A stretch of DNA of 5,148 bases, taken from an uncultured Campylobacter sp. (GTDB lineage: Bacteria; Campylobacterota; Campylobacteria; Campylobacterales; Campylobacteraceae). The notes under the pieces are model-generated. The model made no database searches, was not told where the DNA came from, and saw nothing but the letters and a program-made list of their open reading frames with translations. The stretch lies in assembly GCF_937949835.1 (NCBI RefSeq), contig NZ_CALEDC010000091.1, positions 1-5,148 of the forward strand, read 5' to 3'. Shown here one piece after another: positions 1 to 4,351 of the stretch (within the stretch, counting starts at the first letter, position 1; each line of letters starts with the position of its first letter). Made by a program: the position numbers and the translations under genes.

Positions 1-40
1 GCTTAAAATTTATTTTATTCCCACAAGCCGTACGTCATGC

Positions 41-70
41 ACTCATAAAATAATCTCAAAATTTATGAGT
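41..70. repeat. 9-bp inverted repeat (hairpin)
   Basis: ACTCATAAA at 41-49 is exactly complementary to TTTATGAGT at 62-70, with a 12-base loop. The stem is AT-rich, and neither side is followed by a T-run in the right orientation, so it is not a good intrinsic terminator. It could be an operator or a chance pairing in AT-rich DNA. Confidence 0.35.
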
Positions 71-138
71 AAAATTTAGATTAAAATCCGTATTCAAATT
101 CCGATTAAAAATCCTGTGAAAATACTATATTTATTTAA

Positions 139-331
139 AATTTTAATGGCACTAAATTTCAATATCTGATAGCGAAAAATGAGATGATATGGAAAATTTT
201 ATGAGATACCAAGCATCAAGACGGTTACACTATAGCGGTTACTATAAGCGGCGGCGATACGGATAAGATAAATACTTACACAGAAAAAGAAGGATTGTAA
301 TAGCAAAGGCGATTGGAATTTGAATGTGTAA
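139..331 (+). pseudogene. Possible decayed coding remnant, function unknown
   Basis: In the frame starting at 139 the translation reads NFNGTKFQYLIAKNEMIWKI and, after a TGA at 202-204, continues as DTKHQDGYTIAVTISGGDT and then DKINTYTEKEGL before TAA at 298. The alternating hydrophobic/polar stretch (YTIAVTI) looks protein-like and unlike the stop-ridden surroundings. The TGA could be a former CGA (Arg) codon. A second frame carries on as CNSKGDWNLNV and stops at 329-331, as if a frameshift had separated a C-terminal end. There is no start codon with a ribosome-binding site and no family I recognise. The stretch may be the wreck of a small gene, or chance. Confidence 0.25.
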
Positions 332-489
332 AAAAGCACTTAATTAAATTTTTCTAAACATTTGGCGAGATTATGGAATTTTAAAATTTAAATTAAGAAG
401 GACGGCATAGTCGTAAAATTTAAATATGAGCGTCGGCGCAAAATAGCCGCGGAGTGGATCGGCTAGCTTCGCTAAAAGCGGCGTATAAA

Positions 490-531
490 GGGTAAATTTA
501 AAATCGAAGCTTTGCCGAATTAAATTTACCC
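490..531 (-). terminator. Putative intrinsic terminator of hcp
   Basis: GGGTAAATTTAA at 490-501 pairs perfectly with TTAAATTTACCC at 520-531 (12 bp, loop of 18). Read leftwards, in the direction of hcp, the stem starts 20 bases past the stop codon and is followed by TTTAT, a short T-rich tail. Position and orientation fit a terminator. The three G:C pairs at the base and the weak tail make it a modest one. Confidence 0.5.
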
Positions 532-551
532 GATTTGCCTCTCTATGAAAT

Positions 552-1880
552 TTATTCGCCCAGGAAGTATTTCAGATCCGCCTGCGCGTCGCCGCTGATT
601 AGGCGAAGGCCGAAATTTTGCACCAAAAAGCCCAAAATTTCGTCGTTGAAAAACTCAGGCACCGTAGGCCCCACGTTGATGTTCTTAACGCCTAGGCTAA
701 ACAGCGCAAGCAGGATGATGACCGCCTTTTGTTCCATCCACATCAGCACGATCGAGACCGGCAGGTCGTTTACCGCGATGCCCGTAGCCTCGCTAAGCGC
801 TAGGGCAATCTTGACCGCGCCGTTGCTGTCGTTGCACTGGCCAAGGTCAATATAGCGCGGAAGCTCGGTGCCGGGCACGTTTCCGAAATCCACGTCGTTA
901 AAGCGGAATTTGCCGCAGCTAGAGGTCAAAATCACGCAGTCCTTCGGCAGGCTAAGCGCTAGCTCGCGGTAATACTCGCGTCCTTTGCCCGGCGCGTCGC
1001 AGCCTGCGATGACGAAAAAGCGGCGGATTTTACCCGACTTGATCGCGTCTAAAATTTGCGGCGCAAGGCTTAAAATCGTCTTGTAGTGTCCGCCCGTCAC
1101 CAAGCTCTCGTCGCTGTCCATGCTCACGTCGCCGCACGCAAGCGCGCACTCGATGAGCGGCGTAAAATCGTCGTTTTGGATATGTTTGATGCCGTCTGTG
1201 CCCGCGATAGAGTAGCCAAACAGCCTGTCTGCGTAGCTACAGGACGAGCGAAGCGGCACGATGCAGTTCGTGGTCATCAAAATCGCGCCTTTAAATTCGT
1301 TAAAAAGCTTGGTCTGATCGAACCACGCCTTGCCGACGTTGCCCTTTAGGTGCGGATACTTGCGAAGCTGCGGATAGCCGTGCGCAGGAAGCATCTCGGA
1401 GTGGGTGTAGATATTGATACCCTTGCCTTCGGTCGCTTTTAGTAGCGCCTCAAGAGCATGCAGGTTGTGTCCGCTAACCAAAATCGCCTTGCCCTCGACC
1501 TTGTTTTGGCTTACCTTAACCGGGGTCGGTACGCCGAATTTTGCAGTATGCGCCTCGCTTAAGATATCCATCATCTGCACGCCCGCGCTTCCGACGGCCA
1601 TTAGCTGCGCGATATGCTCGTCAAAGTTAAAATTTGAGTTCGTCAGCGTGAAATACAGCGTATCCGCCATAACGGTATCGACCGCGCTAGTATCGGCGCC
1701 GAGCTCACGGGCGTGGTGGCGGTAGGCGCTAAGGCCTTTAAGTCCGAAAACCATAGTGTCTTGAAGTAACGCCAGCGTGGAGGTTTTACCACAGGTGCCG
1801 CGATCTTGGCCTTTGGCGCCGCAGCCCTCGGGCGCGCTCATTTGGCACTGATGACAGAACATCTCTAGATTGTCGCTCAT
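552..1880 (-). CDS. hcp: Hybrid-cluster protein (Hcp, hydroxylamine reductase family), compact form
   Basis: This is a 442-residue cytoplasmic iron-sulfur-oxygen protein. The family reduces hydroxylamine in vitro, and in enterobacteria it acts as a nitric oxide reductase/S-nitrosylase under anaerobic nitrosative stress. The N-terminal cluster cysteines are C9, C12, C20 and C30. By comparison with the Desulfovibrio protein, all hybrid-cluster ligands are present: H138 (SGHNL), E162 (SEMLPA), C206 (TTNC), C294 (AGCD, the usual persulfide position), C322 (SSCGK), C349 (GQCND) and E383 (WMEQK). Class I and II proteins have about 550 residues. This one lacks about 110 residues after the first helical domain, as in class III. 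The C20-X9-C30 spacing is wider than the X5 or X6 usual in other classes. AAGGA five bases before the ATG supports the M1 start over M7, where many homologues begin. The gene stands alone with no hcr reductase beside it. Its base composition is GC-richer than its neighbours. Confidence 0.95.
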   Translation of the reverse strand: MSDNLEMFCHQCQMSAPEGCGAKGQDRGTCGKTSTLALLQDTMVFGLKGLSAYRHHARELGADTSAVDTVMADTLYFTLTNSNFNFDEHIAQLMAVGSAGVQMMDILSEAHTAKFGVPTPVKVSQNKVEGKAILVSGHNLHALEALLKATEGKGINIYTHSEMLPAHGYPQLRKYPHLKGNVGKAWFDQTKLFNEFKGAILMTTNCIVPLRSSCSYADRLFGYSIAGTDGIKHIQNDDFTPLIECALACGDVSMDSDESLVTGGHYKTILSLAPQILDAIKSGKIRRFFVIAGCDAPGKGREYYRELALSLPKDCVILTSSCGKFRFNDVDFGNVPGTELPRYIDLGQCNDSNGAVKIALALSEATGIAVNDLPVSIVLMWMEQKAVIILLALFSLGVKNINVGPTVPEFFNDEILGFLVQNFGLRLISGDAQADLKYFLGE

Positions 1881-1885
1881 AGAAA

Positions 1886-1890
1886 TCCTT
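1886..1890 (-). promoter_or_regulatory. hcp ribosome-binding site
   Basis: AAGGA on the minus strand lies five bases before ATG at 1880. It decides the start in favour of MSDNLEMFC rather than the internal methionine six residues later. Confidence 0.7.
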
Positions 1891-1910
1891 TATAAAAAAT
1901 TTAGTTGGTA

Positions 1911-1916
1911 ATTTTA
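1911..1916 (-). promoter_or_regulatory. Predicted -10 element of the hcp promoter
   Basis: TAAAAT on the minus strand would give a transcript start near 1904 and a 5' leader of about 24 bases before the hcp ATG. I chose it because the palindrome at 1939-1952 is then centred at about -41.5, which is exact class II activator spacing. The palindrome itself contains TATAAT on both strands and is an alternative -10. In that case a bound regulator would repress. Confidence 0.45.
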
Positions 1917-1938
1917 AGATTTTATTTAGGCAAAAAAA

Positions 1939-1952
1939 TTGATTATAATCAA
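1939..1952. promoter_or_regulatory. FNR/CRP-family operator TTGAT-N4-ATCAA
   Basis: TTGATTATAATCAA is a perfect 14-base palindrome identical to the canonical FNR box in both half sites. It lies 58 bases upstream of the hcp start codon and about 41.5 bp (centre) before the predicted hcp transcript start, where CRP/FNR proteins touch RNA polymerase as class II activators. hcp is FNR-dependent in E. coli. Campylobacters use CRP/FNR-family proteins such as NssR for nitrosative stress, but the NssR half site (TTAAC) differs from this one. The binding protein is therefore inferred only to family level. The site is too far (about 123 bp) from the rightward promoter at 2057 to be an obvious class II site for it. 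Confidence 0.65.
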
Positions 1953-2056
1953 GAAATGGCTAAATTTTATCAAATTTATTTATAAAATGAGAATTTTAAA
2001 TTTTATAAATTGCTTCAATTTCACTTATAACGGGAATATGGCTACTTAAATTTAGA

Positions 2057-2062
2057 TATAAT
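2057..2062 (+). promoter_or_regulatory. -10 element of the small ORF/phosphoesterase promoter
   Basis: A perfect TATAAT sits in the context TTTAGATATAATGTGCG. It would start transcription near 2069, about 22 bases before the ATG of the 24-residue ORF. No -35 is recognisable at the usual spacing (GAATAT at 2034-2039), as is typical for Campylobacter sigma-70 promoters. Confidence 0.5.
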
Positions 2063-2090
2063 GTGCGTAATTTCAAAAAACGGATAGGTA

Positions 2091-2165
2091 ATGAAAGAGA
2101 AGTTAAAATCGTTAGCGAGCAAGGTTTCTAAATTATATAAAAGCGGTAGTTCAAAAACGTTATGA
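2091..2165 (+). CDS. 24-residue lysine-rich small ORF coupled to the phosphoesterase
   Basis: The translation is MKEKLKSLASKVSKLYKSGS followed by SKTL. It has seven lysines and one acidic residue in 24. Leucine/valine at 5, 8, 12 and 15 could form one face of an amphipathic helix. It is the first ATG after the TATAAT at 2057-2062, with GGATAGG just upstream as a weak ribosome-binding site. Its TGA stop overlaps the phosphoesterase ATG in the sequence ATGA (2162-2165), in a different frame. The downstream gene has no good ribosome-binding site of its own, so translational coupling is likely. It could be a true small protein, a leader peptide that sets phosphoesterase translation, or an unexpressed chance ORF. 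I recognise no family. Confidence 0.4.
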   Translation: MKEKLKSLASKVSKLYKSGSSKTL

Positions 2166-2719
2166 AAATTCTACATGCGAGTGATCTACATTTCGATAAA
2201 GCTAAATTTGATCGAATTTTAAGCTTAGAATTTGACATTTGTTGCATAAGCGGCGATCTGATAGACACAAACCAAAAAGATATCATAGGACAAAAAGCGT
2301 GGGTGAAGCGGTGGTTAGAAAATTTTAAAAAGCCTATCTTTGTATGTAGCGGAAATCATGACGTGAGTGAGTCTGGCGACGTTTCTTGGATACGAGCGTC
2401 TAATATTTATGCGGATGGCGATATTAAGACGCTTGAGGGTATTAAATTTGGCTGCGCCCCTTATCTCTGCGCGGATATTTTGGATTTTGCAGAGTGCGAC
2501 GTGCTACTTACGCATATTCCGCCTGCACATACGCGAACGTCCATAGAGCGCGGCAGAGATTTTGGTGATAAAGAGCTTTTTCGAGTGCTAAAGCACGGAC
2601 TTTTAAAAGCAAAAATAATCCTTTGCGGACACGTGCATAATCCGCTTTTAGATATTGATAAAATCGGCGATTGCACGATTTATAATTCAAGTCTGAAGCT
2701 TAATATTTTAGAAATTTGA
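2162..2719 (+). CDS. Calcineurin-like metallophosphoesterase
   Basis: This 185-residue cytoplasmic protein carries the full two-metal phosphoesterase motif set in order: D8-L-H10 (SDLH), G31-D32 (GDLID), G64-N65-H66-D67 (GNHD), H118 (THIPP) and G156-H157-V-H159 (GHVH). All expected metal ligands are present, so it should be an active hydrolase of phosphomonoesters or phosphodiesters. The substrate cannot be read from sequence. The length is that of a bare catalytic domain, without cap or membrane segment, closest in style to small class III/YfcE-like enzymes. The start is fixed because the family motif begins right at MKILHASDLH. The start overlaps the stop of the 24-residue ORF. It runs convergently toward the macro-domain gene with 127 bases between the stops. 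A role in cleaving nucleotide or ADP-ribose-type products of the neighbouring module is only a possibility. Confidence 0.88.
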   Translation: MKILHASDLHFDKAKFDRILSLEFDICCISGDLIDTNQKDIIGQKAWVKRWLENFKKPIFVCSGNHDVSESGDVSWIRASNIYADGDIKTLEGIKFGCAPYLCADILDFAECDVLLTHIPPAHTRTSIERGRDFGDKELFRVLKHGLLKAKIILCGHVHNPLLDIDKIGDCTIYNSSLKLNILEI

Positions 2720-2767
2720 GTTAAATTTATAAAATTTTAACGGCGGAATTCTATAAAATATAATTTA

Positions 2768-2792
2768 GCGCAATAAATTAATTGTATTTCGC
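2768..2792 (-). terminator. Weak hairpin between convergent genes, possible terminator of the macro-domain operon
   Basis: GCGCAATA (2768-2775) pairs with TATTTCGC (2785-2792) over 8 positions with one mismatch and a 9-base loop. Read leftwards it lies about 55 bases past the macro-domain stop and is followed by TAAATTATATTTTAT. It is imperfect and AT-rich, so the call is weak. A second 6-bp hairpin (GTTAAA 2720-2725 / TTTAAC 2736-2741) follows directly on the phosphoesterase stop and lacks a T-run. Confidence 0.25.
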
Positions 2793-2830
2793 GGCTCTAC
2801 TCGCATATTGGCAGCACGTCTTTTGTCCAC

Positions 2831-2856
2831 AGCTAAGCAAATAAATTTAGCTTTTT
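2831..2856 (+). terminator. Weak hairpin plus T-run, possible rightward terminator
   Basis: AGCTAA (2831-2836) pairs with TTAGCT (2847-2852), followed on the + strand by T5 (2852-2856). The orientation suits the phosphoesterase transcript, 110 bases after its stop. The stem is short and its right arm overlaps the stop codon of the oppositely oriented macro-domain gene. If used, the two transcripts would overlap at their 3' ends. Confidence 0.25.
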
Positions 2857-3386
2857 GTCATAATTTCTTTCAATAATCTAAAATCACTTTCGCTAAATCC
2901 GTAAATTTCTACTTCGCATTCTTTTTCTGCGTCTAAATTTTGTTTGAAAAAGCGTTTATATTCGCAGATCACCTCGCGCTTATTTAGTCCACCCGCTCCG
3001 CATCCCATCAGAGGCAGAGCTATTTTTATATATTTGCTTTGATCTTGTAAGATTATTTCTTGCAAATTATTTAAAATTTGCATGATAGTATCTAAACTCG
3101 GCTTTTTAGACTTTGATCTATCAGCGTAATTCATAATGGCTGCATGTAATACGAATGGAAAGTTTGCATGATTTGAGGCGGTTTTGACGACATCACCTTG
3201 CCTTATCTCTCTTATTTTTAGTTGTTCTTGCATGTATTTTTCTAGCGCCTCACCGCAATGCCTCTTAAAAGCCATAGACACACCGCTGCCAAGCAGCATC
3301 GCCGTATTTGAAGGATTTATCAGATAATCCGCTTGTGCGTCCAATAAATCGCCAAATTTTATCTTTATTTCATATGAAATTTTCAT
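2847..3386 (-). CDS. Macro-domain protein (ADP-ribose binding or hydrolysis)
   Basis: The protein is 179 residues, essentially one macro domain. Recognisable segments in order are G12-D13 (FGDLLDAQAD, the usual G-D-I/L opening), N24-P-S-N27 (equivalent to VNAAN of ADP-ribosyl hydrolases), the glycine-rich G33-S-G-V-S37 followed by AFKRHCG, and P125-L-M-G-C-G-A-G-G133, the distal phosphate-binding loop. Macro domains bind ADP-ribose and often remove ADP-ribose from proteins or nucleic acids, or deacetylate O-acetyl-ADP-ribose made by sirtuins. Which applies here is not determinable. The protein should be cytoplasmic, with no signal or membrane segment. The ATG overlaps the stop of the WYL regulator gene (ATGA, 3383-3386), so the two are translationally coupled. 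The upstream sirtuin is on the same strand, which supports an NAD/ADP-ribose theme. Confidence 0.87.
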   Translation of the reverse strand: MKISYEIKIKFGDLLDAQADYLINPSNTAMLLGSGVSMAFKRHCGEALEKYMQEQLKIREIRQGDVVKTASNHANFPFVLHAAIMNYADRSKSKKPSLDTIMQILNNLQEIILQDQSKYIKIALPLMGCGAGGLNKREVICEYKRFFKQNLDAEKECEVEIYGFSESDFRLLKEIMTKS

Positions 3387-3928
3387 TTTATCTCTTCTAA
3401 ATACTTTTCTATCTCATCTTTTATCGTATCGGCTAACTCCTTTGGTTCTAGCACTTTGATAAACGGAATGAAGTAGTAAATAAGCGGCTTTATCTCCATT
3501 AAATTAGTAAATTCTATATCGATTACGACCGAGCCATCGGCATCAAGTCCTGTTATGCTCTGCTTAGCGTAGGGTTTTCTCTCGAAATATTTCTTTATCT
3601 GCGGAGATAAAAGCAGTCTAGCGGTATTTGGTTTATCTAGCGTTGCCCAGGCGGAGTTTATATTTTTAATCCTCTCCTCTATTTTGGCGTCTAATTTAAA
3701 TTTCTCCTCAAGAATTCTAATATTTGTGATGCTTTTTAAGTGGAATTTCTTAAAGGTATCGTTTTTATTCGTATCTAAAAATAGCAAATACCAAAATCCG
3801 TCAAACATCGCTAGTTTTAGCGGCTTTATCTTAAATTTAAAACCGGCGTATTCGCACTGCACCAAGCTTCTCTTTTTGATAGCGTTTTCAAGCAGTTCGA
3901 AATTTATAAAGTCATCTTCACTTAATTT
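3383..3928 (-). CDS. WYL regulator, C-terminal part (WYL sensing domain)
   Basis: This part begins directly after the TAA. The WYL core is visible as the FKFKIKPLKL strand, G-F-W-Y-L-L and then KKFHLKSITNI. The C-terminal extension (ARLLLSPQIKKYFERKPY, then DGSVVIDIEFTNLMEIKPL) matches the dimer-forming end of these regulators. WYL domains sense ligands, often nucleotides or nucleic acid, and control the attached DNA-binding domain. Alone, this fragment cannot bind DNA through its missing helix-turn-helix. If translated separately the first plausible start is TTG at 3863-3865 (then VQCEYAGFKF) or the next-codon GTG. It has only a purine-rich AAGAGAAG upstream and would lose 21 residues that clearly belong to the protein. 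Its TGA overlaps the macro-domain start. Confidence 0.65.
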   Translation of the reverse strand, partial: KLSEDDFINFELLENAIKKRSLVQCEYAGFKFKIKPLKLAMFDGFWYLLFLDTNKNDTFKKFHLKSITNIRILEEKFKLDAKIEERIKNINSAWATLDKPNTARLLLSPQIKKYFERKPYAKQSITGLDADGSVVIDIEFTNLMEIKPLIYYFIPFIKVLEPKELADTIKDEIEKYLEEIK

Positions 3929-4306
3929 TTAGCTGCTTATATTTGTTAAAATCGGATGATTTAGCCGGTTTGTGATCTGTTCTAGCAAAACGTGGGCCTT
4001 TGAGTAAAAATTTGCGCCCATCGTTTTTGAGATATTATCGAGGATATTTATGACGGTGCGCTCTTCCTGATCTAAGCCATCTTTGATTTTAGTTTTATCT
4101 ATGCTCCACATCCTGCCGTTTCTTACAGCTCCATTTTTCGCTAGCACCTCGTAAAGGTCTCTTTGGATAGTTTTGGTACAAACTCCAAATTTTTCCGCGA
4201 GCTCGGAGATGGAATGGGGTTTTCTGCTAATTAAGGTGGCTATTTCGTTTATGCGTTCGTATTTGCCACTACCGGATTGCGAGATTATTTTTTGCGGTTT
4301 TTGCAT
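3929..4306 (-). CDS. WYL regulator, N-terminal part (helix-turn-helix)
   Basis: This part is 125 residues ending at TAA 3929-3931. Residues 16-65 form a winged helix-turn-helix of the HTH_11/DeoR type; the core reads SISELAEKFGVCTKTIQRDL (about 32-51), followed by the wing NGAVRNGRMWSI. Residues 76-120 are helical (DQEERTVINILDNIS, then HVLLEQITNRLNHPIL), the linker usual before a WYL domain. The start is secure: AAGGAG lies five bases upstream of the ATG. Without the WYL part the fragment could still bind DNA, and might act as a ligand-blind or dominant-negative regulator. The sirtuin stop is 45 bases upstream on the same strand. Confidence 0.8.
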   Translation of the reverse strand: MQKPQKIISQSGSGKYERINEIATLISRKPHSISELAEKFGVCTKTIQRDLYEVLAKNGAVRNGRMWSIDKTKIKDGLDQEERTVINILDNISKTMGANFYSKAHVLLEQITNRLNHPILTNISS

Positions 4307-4311
4307 CTAGG

Positions 4312-4317
4312 CTCCTT
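4312..4317 (-). promoter_or_regulatory. Strong ribosome-binding site of the WYL regulator
   Basis: AAGGAG on the minus strand lies five bases before ATG at 4306. It is the best Shine-Dalgarno match in the window and fixes the start. Confidence 0.7.
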
Positions 4318-4351
4318 TTATATTATTTTATCTAAAAATAAAGGGATAATA
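4318..4351 (-). promoter_or_regulatory. Short sirtuin-WYL spacer with possible internal promoter
   Basis: The spacer is AT-rich and reads leftwards as GATATTATCCC, then TTTATTTTTAGATAAAATAATA. TAAAAT at 4325-4330 is a -10-like hexamer that would start transcription very close to the ribosome-binding site. GATATTATC is a near-palindrome (GATA-T-TATC) that could be an operator for autoregulation. The gap is short enough that the regulator may simply be co-transcribed with the sirtuin. Confidence 0.25.

Larger units (their letters stand above)
1..489. other. AT-rich non-coding stretch with no intact gene
   Basis: No convincing full-length gene is visible on either strand. The first 400 bases are AT-rich and broken by stops in all frames. 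They hold a 9-bp inverted repeat (41-70) and a protein-like but interrupted reading frame (about 139-331), both listed separately. From about 420 to 485 the composition turns GC-richer, with only short self-complementary words (gccgc 446-450 with gcggc 478-482; tagc/gcta around 464-474) that do not make a convincing terminator or RNA. I see no tRNA, insertion sequence or CRISPR repeat here. Confidence 0.6.
3383..4306 (-). pseudogene. WYL-domain transcription regulator split by an in-frame TAA
   Basis: The span encodes one DeoR/YafY-type regulator of about 307 codons (helix-turn-helix, WYL domain, C-terminal extension), the usual length for this family. Codon 126 is TAA (3929-3931). The frame is identical before and after it: residues NISS precede the stop and KLSEDDFINFELLENAIKKR follows, running without another stop through the WYL domain. 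A substitution, for example AAA, GAA, CAA or TTA to TAA, explains this. An indel in the adjacent A5 run does not, because the frame is unchanged. No other damage is visible, so the lesion is recent, an error in the sequence, or tolerated by readthrough or reinitiation. The parts are described separately. Confidence 0.8.

Noticed and set aside
535..1725. Several open frames on the + strand opposite hcp
   Set aside because: They lie wholly inside the strongly supported hcp gene on the other strand, have no recognisable domains and lack upstream ribosome-binding sites.
2461..2690. Minus-strand open frames inside the phosphoesterase gene
   Set aside because: They are shadows of a gene whose metal-binding motifs are all intact on the + strand.
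3383..3931. Frameshift in the A5/T5 run next to the regulator's stop
   Set aside because: Both parts are in the same frame, so a length change in the run cannot account for the stop; a base substitution does.
3684..3932. Plus-strand open frame antisense to the WYL regulator
   Set aside because: No domain, no ribosome-binding site, and it overlaps clear WYL coding sequence.
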